From: Pelodera strongyloides
Taxonomy: Eukaryota; Nematoda; Chromadorea; Rhabditida; Rhabditidae
Assembly: GCA_036852015.1 (NCBI GenBank)
Contig: JAANDG010000188.1
Span: 1 to 64,000 of the forward strand
Length of the DNA stretch: 64,000 nt
Reading direction: 5' to 3'
This document shows, one piece after another, positions 23,918-35,900 of the stretch. Numbering within the stretch: position 1 is the stretch's first letter; each line of letters opens with the position of its first letter. Under the pieces are notes generated by a model. That model was not told the DNA's origin and ran no database searches. It was given only the letters and a program-made list of their open reading frames with translations. Both the position numbers and the translations under genes were made by a program.

Positions 23918-24386
23918 ATGGCCCAATCAGTTGCTCCCGGTGACATCAACACCCAGCCGGGTACCAAGATCGTCTTCAACGCTCCCTACGATGACAAGCA
24001 CACCTACCACATCAAGGTAAGATTTGATCTTTTAAGGATTTGCCTGCATCCATAATGATTGGCTTATTTTTTCCATTATGCTTACTAAGTCATTGCTTTA
24101 GGTGACCAACTCCGGAGGACGTCGTATCGGATGGGCCTTCAAGACCACCAACATGAAGCGTCTTGGTGTCGACCCACCATGCGGAGTGCTCGACCCCAAG
24201 GAGGCTGTGCTCGTCGCCATCTCTTGCGATGCCTTCCAGTTCGGAGCTGAGGACACCAACAACGACCGTGTGACCATCGAGTGGACCAACACCCCTGACG
24301 GTGCCGCCAAGCAGTTCCGCCGTGAGTGGTTCCAGGGAGACGGAATGGTCCGCAGAAAGAATCTGCCTATCGAGTACAATCCTTGA
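23918..24386 (+). CDS. msp: major sperm protein, third copy
   Basis: Exon 1 23918-24016, intron 24017-24101, exon 2 24102-24386, 127 aa, stop TGA. Same role as the copy at 11541: sperm motility filament protein and oocyte signal. The protein differs at a few positions only (DPPCG in place of DPASG, VAIS in place of IAIS). DPPCG is the form I associate with the common nematode MSP sequence. Intron position is the same, but intron sequence and 3' flank differ clearly from the other two copies, so this is an older duplicate held similar by selection or gene conversion. It starts 410 bp after the PAN-domain gene stops, on the same strand. Polyadenylation signal AATAAA at 24398. Confidence 0.97.
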
Positions 24387-24923
24387 AATGTCATCTCAAT
24401 AAAACTTTGGAATATCGTTTTGCTTGCACATATTTGAAGCACCAACCACTTCTTATTGTGAAATGTTGCTTTCCTTGCTTCATGAACACGTTGCAGTGTT
24501 ACCGTTGAATACCGTGCTTCGGTTTGAAATTGAAAATTGAAAAAGCTTGGGTTTTCCAACTGTCAACTCATTTACTGTCGACTGTTTTCACAGCTTTCCG
24601 TTCACAATTTGTTGATTTATATATTAAAAGCAGGCAAATAAATGCACATTAGTCTGAAACTCCTCTTTGACACTCGAATTTAACAGCGGTGGTCAACATT
24701 GGTCAGTCATAGCCACCAAACACTAAATGTTTCAAGAAGAAGATTTGAGTTGCGCAATCATATTTATATCGTTTACTTTTTCTCTACTTTAGTAGTACTA
24801 GCGAAGGTATAGCCATTGCACCCAAAAAAGGTACAGGATCGGGCACAAATTCAAAGATTCTCTACGGTTCGTAGCGTTTTGTTTCACATGAATTGTCTCA
24901 ACAAAACCGTAATCTTCATTCAG

Positions 24924-25093
24924 TTGAAGCCGTATAACATTGTTTTTGAAACGTACGTCGGACGCTGTATGGAGGTTATGCAAATAACTGCGCGATACTG
25001 CGCGATTTTTGTACTCTTATATTCATTTGCTTAAAACATTTGAATGCAGTTGTCCAACATACGTTTCAAAAACCGACCGTTATATCGCTTTAA
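24924..25093. mobile_element. foldback element, divergent AGCGAAATACC family, copy g
   Basis: The right end ATATCGCTTTAA with AACGTTTCAAAAACCG-like inner sequence matches the family. The left end is diverged (TTGAAGCCGTATAAC). The arms still pair around GTTTTTGAAACGTA. Confidence 0.65.
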
Positions 25094-25277
25094 TGAACCT
25101 TTTCGTCGCATACATTCCGATAAAATATAAAATAGAAGGTTTTCACTTTGCATTATAAGGTGAATTGTCCAGTTTGTGTGTCAATTCGTAGAATCGTATT
25201 GCTAGATTAAAGAAGCGGGTCTTTGTTGTTTCCGTGGCCGTAAAAGTGCACAGCTGGTCACAGCGTCTGGTCGTTAG

Positions 25278-25350
25278 ATCTGTTGGCGCAGTGGATTAGC
25301 GCCCGTATTTTCAGACTCTGCTTAGCGGGTTCGGATCCGCTCGCGCGCGG
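25278..25350 (+). repeat. tRNA-derived SINE-like head
   Basis: A-box TGGCGCAGTGGATTAGCG and B-box GGGTTCGGATCC at tRNA spacing, but stems do not close. Followed by a GC-rich tail. Read as a tRNA-derived element. Confidence 0.5.
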
Positions 25351-26071
25351 AACCGGAAGCGCACGAACGGGCGCGCGGCTTCTAAGCGCGCAAGAAGAAG
25401 ACTAATTGTCCCCGGACAGTCAGGCAATTAAGAACCGCCCATCTTGGATTCACTGATTTCGTAAAACAACCGGGGCAATTAACTGCAATTGCTTTTCTTC
25501 TGGATATCGTTTCGTCGTTTTTATTATACGCAGTTGATGGCTACTACTTGTAGGATGTTTTCATGTTTAACAGTTTGCAATGGACGTTCATGTGCAAAAG
25601 AAAACAAAAGAATAATTATATGTGACTCAGCACAATACAATGTCACAAAGCAGAGCATACTTTTCTTCCTGACATCTTTATTTTTATAACACGTTTTGAT
25701 TGTGACTTGTATTTATTTTTCAATAAATATATTTCCTGCGGTCGGTAGACTAGACTATAGGCTACAGGAAATATTAGTTTTAGCAGAATAAATATGGTTT
25801 ATTGAATAAAAACTAATTTTTGTTAATTTTGAAATTTTTTCTTTCAAATGTTTGACTGGGTGGTCTAGTTCGCCTTAGTTACTGTCATATTGCAGGTTTT
25901 TCTAAAAATTCTTGAGCAGAACGGGAAGAATTTCATAAACATAACTGTAAGCATAAACACCACATTTCATTGTTCTCAAAATTCCAGGAGTTAAATCCCC
26001 CCACCAACTTGTTCCCGACTATTTAATTACAGAATCAGCAACCAATACAAAAAAGGAAATCTTGTAGGTAA

Positions 26072-29000
26072 ATGGCTGACCGTGTGGCCGATTCTTCCAC
26101 AGCGGATGGAAGGAATATTGCACAGTTTGAAGTCGAAGAAAAACCTGCCGACAAGAGAGGACCACCGGTAGGGTTTTTTAGGAAAGTATTCAAGGAACGA
26201 CTTTTATCTTTTGTTATTTTGTTCTCTCTCTCTCTTTCTCTCTCTTATTCTCACTTTTTCTCTGTCTTTCTTTCTCTCTTACACTTATATTTAGTTTAGG
26301 ACAAACTATATCATGCAAGTATTTCGTTGTTAAGCTTTTGACTTTCGACATTTCTTGATCGGCTTCAGTACAGCTAGTGTATGTCTTGTTAGAAATGTTA
26401 CGTATATTGGAATTATTCATCGTTTATTATTTATGGCTCTGAGAGCTAGAATGCGAGTGGGCCTTACAAATTTTTATTTCAGCCGGCCTTTTCCAACCTC
26501 GATGTTGAGAATGCTCGAAATGTTGATGATAAACTGAAGAAGATCCAAGAGAAGGAGAGGGAAGCAACCCAACAGCTAGATACACCACAGGTAGGCTATC
26601 ACTTACGCTGCTCGCCGCGCACTAATGGCGGCAAAAGGGGAGCGGCTAAAACATGGCACACCTGTGGCACCTTTTTTTGTAGTCATTCGAAAGAATGCGG
26701 GATTCCAGGAAAAGGGCGCGCGGCAGGTGTGCCACGTGTGCGCCACAGGCACCCCAGCAATTATGCGCAACTAGAGTTGATTTGAAAGAAAGTTTGGTTG
26801 TTAATAGTGTAGTTTCTACGAGTTTGCCTACTATGCATTCCTCGTGAACCAGAGGAAGACTACATACGCAACTAGAGACAAGTCAGTCAGAAGTCAGAGG
26901 TAAGAAGCAATGCCTACGTGAAGACTAAGCTAAACAATAGCATTTTTTGCATTGTTGATTTGTTATTGGAAGCGGAAGCATTTCGGTTCCTTCTTTGGTC
27001 TTACGAATCTGCATATTTGACTAATATAAATTGTTTACTAACTGATTACGCTGTGCGGTATTATCAATAGACGCCGGGGGGAGCAACCACGAAAACACTG
27101 TTCACAGCGTTCACGAAAACCTTTACGGTCTTAGTTTAGACTAGGTCATAGTTTCTCTACCACTTTTTACTATCAGTCAATCACTGTCAAAAGTTCACAT
27201 GTACCATTTTTTATCGTGGCCCGTTTTGAACTCATACTGTGGCCCTCATGGGTTGCATTTGCATATAGCATATTCATCATGGGTTTAGTAGCGTAACTTT
27301 AAACAAGCACTTTACCATCATCCCATTGGAAAATATATGAAAAACATAGATACATCAGTGCAAAAACATAAAGTTAGTTGGTAAGCATCAACTCTACTAA
27401 CAAACGATTTGTAATGAGCAGTTTATCCAAAACGTTCGTATTTAGGCATTTTGCCAATACATTTATTGTATTTGTTCGTTTTCTACCTTACTTTTCCTGT
27501 ACGATCAGTAGATTGTCACTATCGTTCTACTAGCATATCAATCAAAAATCGTTTCTCTTTTTGTCTTCTACTTCCCGCGCTGACTATATGACCGCGCTTT
27601 GCGTGTGGCTCCTTTGCTACTAACTCTAAGCTAATGAAACAAAGTGTTTTATACATCCTTGACTTTTATTAAACAGATATTGTTTATATAAACCGTTGAT
27701 CCCATTTTTATCATTTTTTTTCATCTATGGTAGTTATTTTCTATTTTAGCATGTCGAGTCAAGTAAAGTTGGCTCAAGCCATTGAAAGTCTTGCAATTGT
27801 GTGTTGTTTAGTGTTTCTAGTTTCTTTAGTTAATTTAGTTTATAGTTTCTAACTAATTTCAACAATTTTCAATTTAGCACGTCAATTAGATGCATCGGAG
27901 CAGATTAGATCAATTTCTCTGATAATTGCAATACATCGAGGCCACCGTTCTTCTATTTAGAGTAGTTTATGGTCTATCTATTGATACAGTTCACTAAAAT
28001 CAACCGGAAGAAGCTTATCCGATATAAATAACGGGTCTCTTAAAATTTCATTAGATGTATGTCTATTGTTAATATCCCAACCTAAATCATAGATATCCGA
28101 ATTAATACGGAGCGTCAACGTCACGGCGTGCAAGCGGCGTGATAAGCCAACCCTGCGCAGGTTCAACGCGAAACGCAAGCCAACCCTGCGCAGGTTCAAC
28201 GCGAAACGCTGCAAGTGCGCCACAGACGGAGCTGCCCAACGAATTTTGCACGCCATTTTCACGCCGCTTGCATGCCTTTTAACTTTCCTTCAATGAAAGG
28301 CTAATCTCATCACCTGATCTAATCTTTCAAATAAGTAAGTGTCAGATGACCGATTGATTTATACTATTTCTTTGCTTAAAATCTCCAAAAATGAACGAAT
28401 TTTCCCCGAAAAAGCACAGGTCTTTCACCTAAATTGACATAAGATTTATGTCCTTTTGTCACGGAAACTCATATGACCTCGGTTCTGATCAGTTATTGAC
28501 TCGGTGCAAAGTTGGTCCTTTTTGTTTCTTATTATACTTTTATTAATGACCTTTTTCTCCTTTTATAGAACTTTGTTGTTTGTAACTATCATTCATATGT
28601 ATTCGCCGTAATCCGTGATATTACCATGGCATAATAACTCGCATTTTATTGTGAATCTTCCATGCATGACTCTTTATACCTACAGTTTCATATTTCGAGA
28701 ATTTAAACAGTCTTAACCTCATAATCTCCTTTTCAACTAGAAATAAAAATCAATAAATAACAATGGTAACATTGTTTTTATTTTTTTCGATGAGATGCCA
28801 AATAGCACATAGAACAGAAGCTAAGTGATCAGTAGTAATTTCAATGGCTCTCTTTTGGTGTTAAATTGTTTCGAATTGACAAGTTTCAGCGTAACTAGAA
28901 TTAACTTACCGGGCTCACCGTCCCCTTTAATTAATCAATACAACTCCAATTTTTCTTCTTTCTGCGTCTTGACAATGTGGTGATAGTCGCTTGATTGATA

Positions 29001-32000
29001 GCTATCATTATTGATATCTTTTCCTGAAATAGAACAAAACTGCGCCACTTTTGGAATTACGAGCTCGAAGGAAAAAAGCACCGAACTGAGTGAGTACAGG
29101 AAAATATAGCTAAATTATTGATCACAGTTTTATGTAATAACCAGTGAATATTATGTAATAATAAGTAATAATTCACAATTTTATGTAATAACCATTTGAT
29201 ACTTTACCGCAGGTTGGCACTACAAGTATTTCCAAGTACTTTGATTTTTCTTTTTCATCGTCTCTCACGGCGTTGCGCTCTTTTAATGAGTATAATAAAT
29301 ATTCAATATTCAAAGTATTGCCTATGCTATGCTTTGATTTTGATGATTTACGTTCATAATATATTGTTCATTACTTCCTTGATATTCCCGCTCGTTTTTC
29401 GTGACTACACTCCTACAAAATCCTCGGAATACATCTTTTAAGCGAGTGTCCTGAAGGGAAGGAGAGAGCGTACTGTACAAAACGGTATCGACCAGATATC
29501 CGTTCGATGAGAATGCACTGCCCGGAACGGGACCCAGAGACAGCTTTATTACATCCGATACTCGAGAAAAAAGCGGAAAAAGCCAAGCTAGCAGCTCTGA
29601 GGAAGGTTTGTTACTTGTTCACTTTTCGTATTTCCTCGATCATTTACACTGAGGAAACTTGGCCGGTGCGCGGCCTACACTTGGCCATAAAAGGGTGGGC
29701 CGCCGTGTGTGGGTCCACCCACTTTGTTTTGTAGGCCGCGCACCGGCCATATGCCGGCCGCGCACAGGCCAAAGTTTCGCGTTGTACATGTACTAGTACT
29801 GGTTGTGAGTTCAATGTGATGTGTGTCGCTTATGTTTATCGCTTCTTAGCTTCTACCAACAATGTGGCGAATAGCATGGTAAGATGTGCAAAGTATAACG
29901 AAACGATAAAATGTGTTGTCCTTTTGTCTACAAATCGATATCTCATCGTGGAAAGATCAATAAGACTCGTCTAGTATTTGATACTAGAAGTATGAATGGT
30001 ACTAAATCGTTATGTATTCAGTTGTATAATCTTATACTATGATTCAGCATAGTACTTGCTAGTCTCTGAGTTTCATTGTCAATATTGTTATTACTGAAAA
30101 ATTCTAGATAGACATAGCAAAGTGCTGCTTGGCGACATTCCTCTCGTTATTACATATGTATCTCCCCATTGCTATGTGCTATACCACAAGTTTTATAGCT
30201 GTAGAAGTTGTATCGAGTAATTCGATCACGAAAATCCCTTTCTACAGGAAACTTATCAAATTAAACAGTGAATCATTGATCACTAGAATATAACTTTTTC
30301 GAGAAACATTCGAAAACTGACCATTTTAGGCAGTTTGAAGTTTGAACTATGAGCGTTGACTGTCTAGCCCGATAAACTAGACAAGCTTATGACTTGTGCT
30401 TCACCAACTACTTAAAAATCTTAGAAATTATATGTCCATTGGTAGAACATTGCACCGTACATACAATAGTTTACTCGATCAGCAGCCCCATGGACAACAA
30501 TGAAACCCTGGTTTTCTAGGCTCCAAGTAAGTCTAAACTCCTTGGTTACGCTTCATCACAATTACTGTGGGATTGTAATTGCAGAAGAAACTTAAACTAT
30601 TAAACAGTAACTCGCCAGCTTAGCTTCACAATTACCACTTACTTACGTAAAGGTTCTAAAGTCCTCACATAGCTTAAAGTAAACCTTATCGGCTGACCCT
30701 CATCCGACCTTTCGTAGTTTATACGCACAATTTTTGCTAGTGATTGAAAAAAATGTCTTTTTGACGAACAGGTTTTGCCCTTCACATAATACATACAACA
30801 TTTCTCACTCGAATGAATGACCACCACATTACAATGCGACAGAAAATTGACAACAAAAGCATTGTTCAGTGTTGTTTTTACAAAGGAAGTACTTAAACTT
30901 CCTGACAAAAATGAATTCAGATAGTGTGTAAAAGGTCACTAAAAATCGTGAATTAGCTGTGATTTATGTGTATGTACAAAGAATCTAAGGAATCCAAAAA
31001 AATCTGCCATCGGTACGCGAATGTAGAACGTTTTTTATTGCAAAAGCAGCATCAAACTCGTATCGTCTCCCTATAACCTGTAATTTGAGTGAAATGATCT
31101 ATGTTCCGCAAACAGAAGTAACGTGGAGCAACATACCTTTCACGGTCTTTGTAGCTGCTTGCACTAGCTCGCCTTACTTTTTAATCGATACTAGAGGAAG
31201 TGATAGCGAATATCTGGTTCTTAGTAGTGTTGATGATAAGTTATCATTTGTCATCCACAATGTCAATTAACATGTTTATCACCCTATGTTCCCTATGTTC
31301 TCTGTGTGACGTATGTCATGTTCTCTAACCCTCCCTGACTGAGTATTGATGTGCGGAAACCTCTGTTCCTAAAAATACAATAGAATCGTCAAAAAAGTAA
31401 GAAAGGCATTGCCATAATACGCGCTTCTCTCAATTTTTCACCGACTGGCGGGAAATTCGAAAAACTGTCTGCCTACTGTACCACACCCACCGATTATCAA
31501 CGGTCAGTAGCCAGCTCGAGAGTCGCCCTCTACCGTCGAGAGTGAGAGCGGTGTTCTCTCTTATTTTCGCTTCTTTTTGGTTCAAACGGACTATCGGCTA
31601 TCACCTATTCCCGTCAACTCGAGACATCAATCAACTATCTGTGTTATTGGTTCGACTATCGATCGGTTATTAAAGAGTCTATGAGTACACGTCGATAGTT
31701 CAATCAAGAGTTATCAAATTAAACGTTACAAAGTATCAGTGATGATAACGGTACCGGCGTCTATTTCAAATATTGATGTGTTAGGCGAAAGCCATTCCGG
31801 CAAAGATCATGATCATCATGCGCTCGAGGCGGCAATTCAAACGCAGACCAAGCATACGGTGGAGAGGCGGAAAAAGAAGGAAAAGGTGTGTGATAGTGAA
31901 TGTATGATTTGAAATCAGCTATAGGGAAATAAGTTGCGCAGGCGGACCTATGACCTATGACAGGCACAGTCCTATGGCAGGCACAAAATGACCTATGACC

Positions 32001-32083
32001 AAATTGCGAAGACTTTCATCCTCAACCTATGTAATTTTGTAAACCATAACTTATGTTTTGTATAGAAAACGAATGTTATTTGA
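26072..32083 (+). CDS. charged intracellular-type protein, tentative eight-exon model with a microexon
   Basis: Exons: 26072-26167, 26483-26590, 26853-26899, 29033-29089, 29443-29605, 30520-30526, 31740-31885, 32066-32083; 213 aa, all phases consistent. A trans-splice-type acceptor at 26032 precedes the ATG. Firm exons are 1 (MADRVADSSTADGRN), 2 (NVDDKLKKIQEKEREA), 5 (KRYRPDIRSMRMHCPERD, then ILEKKAEKAKLAALRK) and 7 (HSGKDHDHHALEAA). Exons 3, 4 and 6 were chosen because they restore phase. Exon 6 is only 7 nt but has a TTTTCTAG acceptor and a GTAAGT donor. There is no signal peptide or membrane segment; helices are Lys/Glu-rich and may be coiled coil. Alternatives: exon 7 ends in phase 0 and could splice instead to the transporter exon at 35178, or exons 1-2 may be a separate short gene. 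Family and function not recognised. Confidence 0.45.
26223..26280 (+). repeat. CT microsatellite
   Basis: TCTC repeat in intron 1 of the tentative gene 26072-32083. Confidence 0.8.
28125..28276. repeat. foldback with an internal direct tandem repeat
   Basis: Ends GGCGTGCAAGCGGCGTGA and the complement ending CACGCCGCTTGCATGCC. Inside, a unit of about 34 bp beginning AGCCAACCCTGCGCAGG occurs twice in tandem (about 28145-28212). Non-coding, within intron 3 of the tentative gene. Confidence 0.7.
29653..29779. repeat. GC-rich foldback, family GAAACTTGGCCGGTGCGCGG
   Basis: Left arm GAAACTTGGCCGGTGCGCGG. The right arm carries GGCCGCGCACCGGCC and ends GGCCAAAGTTTC. The interior holds GTGGGCCGCCGTG-like sequence. 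A second copy lies at 52663-52763. Confidence 0.75.
29780..31739. other. long intronic stretch, little recognised
   Basis: Apart from the 7-nt candidate exon at 30520, I see no convincing exon. An 89-codon minus-strand frame (30639-30908) ends in a GTAAGTAAG donor-like sequence but lacks other support. Confidence 0.3.
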
Positions 32084-32967
32084 AGCAGAAGTTTGTTTTG
32101 GTGGTGGATTCGTAGTTTACTGTTTACTTGTGATATGTCTAACAAATGATTTCCCTTTCATTACTAATAATTGTTACTTGTACAACACTATAACACACGC
32201 TGGCTTATATCATACGTGTAATGGTAATGTGTCGCCTATACAAAAGAATATGTACTGTTATATTTATATGTCGTTATCCATATACTGTACTAGAGTTTTC
32301 ATGTCCTATGTTACACTGATGGTGGAAAAATTTAGTAAATATGTGAGGTTCATATGTGTACCATTGTTCATGTGATTCGAGCAAATACGAACAATTTATT
32401 ATGTTTGAAGATTTCTCTGTTTTAGATGTTATGATGCATTATTTGGCGAAATTATCCAATTTTTTTCTAAAATTCCGTAAATGAACAAATGACGAAAGCT
32501 GCGGGTGCGTCGATGGCTATTCAGCAAACGCGTGGTTGACTTTTTTTGTGACGTTGGAGTTTTTAGTTCAGGTCCAAGTTAAATTTAGTATTGCTATTCG
32601 AATTCTATTTGCTTTTCAGTCCTTTCATTTTTCTGTCTGGCATCACTTTATTGTCTGTAGTTGTCCCCTAAATTTAAATGTCTCTCTAGGCTCTCTACCT
32701 TTTATTCTTTTTCTAAAATCGATTTTCGCTTGCTGTCTGTGTGGTCTCTTTCTGCGAGCTTTGATATCTCACCCGTTATCCATTCTGTTATCATATGCCT
32801 GCCAGAACTACTAGTATTGTTTAGTTTAATACCGGAGCTTAAGCTTAGTCGTATCAAATTAATTAAGTACCGTACGTACAAACATTCGTATCCTGTGATT
32901 GTTCACGAAATTTTATTGACATGTGTTCTCTAATTGCAAGGAAAATTACTAGTCTTTTTTTAAACAG
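32084..32967. other. intergenic, AT-rich
   Basis: No gene recognised. Ends with a TTTTTTTAAACAG trans-splice-type acceptor at 32967 just ahead of the transporter start. Confidence 0.4.
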
Positions 32968-32989
32968 TAATTAAATTAATTTCTTTGGG

Positions 32990-35900
32990 ATGCGACGCGG
33001 CCGGACAAGTGCCGAATCATTGTCGAAGTTCGTTAGTATTGACGTGGACGAGGCATATTTAGGTGAATATTTACTTTCCTGTTTGACCAATAAACTTCAC
33101 TTGCACGCTTTGCAGATTGTCTTTCAAATTGCCCTAACCATTTGCTATTTCATAAATGTGTATGTTGTCTTTATTGATTTCTATCATTATAGTCAGTTTC
33201 ACTTCCATACGTCAATTCTTATAGTCTATAGGATCTTTCGTTCTATGTCAAGGATTCTCGTTTCTATCATGTGCCCTCTGCCACCAGTCATGTATCTCTC
33301 TATCTCTATCGCCCTGAAGTCCGTGAGGTGATTCATAAAAAACCTTCCTGTATATACTAAAAACTAGTCTACTTTGTGTGTCTTTTGCTGTATGCGCTCA
33401 GACTGGCCGCTTTATTTACCGTGTCTCATATTTGTCAGTGATGGGTGAACACGTGCGGAAGCGCACGCGCACTGGCGATCCGCAAACGAGCGAAGATGTT
33501 ATGGCGCGAGAACCGGACATGGACTTTTCCGCGTCCGGACCACACGCGCCCATGCTGTACCATCCCGCGCGGAAGGCAAGAAACCAGGATGAACAGGCCT
33601 TACTCGACGAGGAAGAGGTTACTTTTTATTGCTTGCTTTGATGTTTGATTATAACACATTTGTAGTGTTTTAAAGTGGTGTGACACGTGGATTGTATGCA
33701 AATTTCTGTACCCTTCTGGGCGTTCCCGCCGCACAACGCACAATGGAAACACAAATTGCATGTAAAACACGCGATCGCAGTTGTAGTTATCCAGCATCCG
33801 TTTCTAAACCACTAGCTACCACGTACCATACCGCTTTAAGAAATTAATACCGTTGAAATAATGACTTATGCTCGTATTAACGATTAAAGAAGCAAGAAGC
33901 ACTAATGTATGCTAAGAATCGAATCAGTAGTTCACTTCTACCTGCGTTCGGTAGCTGCCGTGTTTTTGTGTTTGTTCCATTTTCCCCTGTGCATGCTTCA
34001 TTCTATGATTTCATTTCCATTTCAATGCGACTTTGAGTTGAGTGTGTTATTCCCATATACGTTCTCGTTGAGGCTTCATTTGGATGTACCCATATCAGGC
34101 CCGACTGGTTACGAAAACACGCCACACCCTTATTAGGAAAAGGTTCTATTGTAAACTACGTACGAGACAATACTAATTCACTGTTAGTGTGTTGTGTGTG
34201 TGACAGTTGCCGATTTTACTATTCTTCAAACTTCAAACTACGGTAATGTACATTGTGCAATCGCGATGATCCTAGTGAGAGTTTATGATCGGTAAAGCCC
34301 GATGTTTCACGAATGCTTTAATAATCACCGACACTCTCTAATCTATTGATGATAGCATTTCCACTGTGATGTATGTCAGTATGTCCATGGTCCATGGCCC
34401 GTTTATTGTAAGCCTTTTCTGTATAGGAAGATGTACCGTTGACCCATACCCCGGTACGGTGTTCTCGTAAGGTGTACCGGAGCGGACATACCTCCTCTAC
34501 CCGCCAGTACGCTTACTCGCTACTCAAAGTGCGTGTTTTTATAGTTTCTTGGCCTCGCTATCTTCTCTCTTCTCTCCCTATCTTAGACGTTATTTCACTC
34601 TTTATTGTAGCTGTACATTTGTTAAATTTGCAAATTTGCATGTATCCGTTCTCTATGGTGTCTTGTGAATTGTCATGTGTCCTGTCTCCGCCAGTCTATT
34701 GGTTTGGTAAGTGTCTCTTGGAAGGACCGAAACTTAGGTGCTTAGGTCTTTAGTTCGTGATTGTCGTTGTCTCTGTCTATGTACATCGGTTGAATATCAG
34801 ATGATGGAGTTAATTTACTGATGTCACAATGTGACTACATTGCATGCGAGGTTGGCGAGGTATACGGTATTAGGTATTATCGCTATTCTGCATGTTATAT
34901 TTATCAATTTATCCTCTGTGAATTTGGTAGTTGGGTGGGGGTTGGGACGGGGTATTGTCAGTAGTCGCGGAGCACGAACCCCATTGTTTAGTATTCACTT
35001 CGTAACTTCTTTTTTTTCTAGAAGTATACGGTAATAGTGTGGTACAGTGGTACTGAAAGAAAAGGCAATTATGTTTTCGTAAAAGTGATGAAGAGTTGCT
35101 AACTTGAGAAGTAATAACGGAATGACATATGACATGAATTATATTTCTAACATAATTAATAATCCAATTTTTTTCAGAGTGAACGCTCCAAACTCAGCTG
35201 GTACGCCCGGGCCCGTGAAGATGTACGTGGAGATGTGTCCAGTATATGTCTTTTGCTATTCTTATACTTATTACAGGTGGGGATTCAGTTTTTTATTGTT
35301 TAATTCCGGTCATTAGCTTATTATTAGTTCGATATTCGACATTATTGAATGATTTGTAAATATATGTCTATCAAAGATTTATTCTGATTAGTCAAAGAGT
35401 GACAGAGTGTGGTAGACTATCCAATACGACGCAACACATGCATTTACTATGCTATGCATACATTGTGCATCATTTGTTGAAATACGGCTACAGCTAAGCT
35501 AAGTGACGTTGTGCTCTTCATCTTAAGCGTGTATCGATCCTAAAGTTCATGGAACGATTCTTTTTTAACATTGTCGAATTTCAGGGTATCCCACTGGGTC
35601 TTATCGCGGCCATTCCATTGATTTTATCCGATAAACATGTGACATATGGAGAACAAGCTGTATTCTCATTTGCATATTGGCCATTCAGGTTTGTCTGACG
35701 TTTATGTTTATTTATATTTTTGTTGGTCGTAGATTCATACGTGTCATCAATTAGTGAGTCCACTAGTAGTGGACATGCAATTGTTATTCTGTTTTAAAGC
35801 CAAATACCGGCCGGTTTTTGAAACGCAGCGTGGACAACGCACAACTGAATTCTTGCGTATTTATGCTAATTTAGCTTGATTTTTTTTATTCTAATTTATG

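Larger units (their letters stand above)
24387..26032. other. intergenic DNA with repeats
   Basis: Contains a decayed foldback copy (24924-25093) and a tRNA-like SINE (about 25278-25350). No gene seen. The downstream part should carry the promoter of the gene starting at 26072. Confidence 0.4.

Noticed and set aside
30639..30908. 89-codon minus-strand frame ending in a GTAAGTAAG donor
   Set aside because: Composition is partly coding-like, but no start context, partner exon or family was found.
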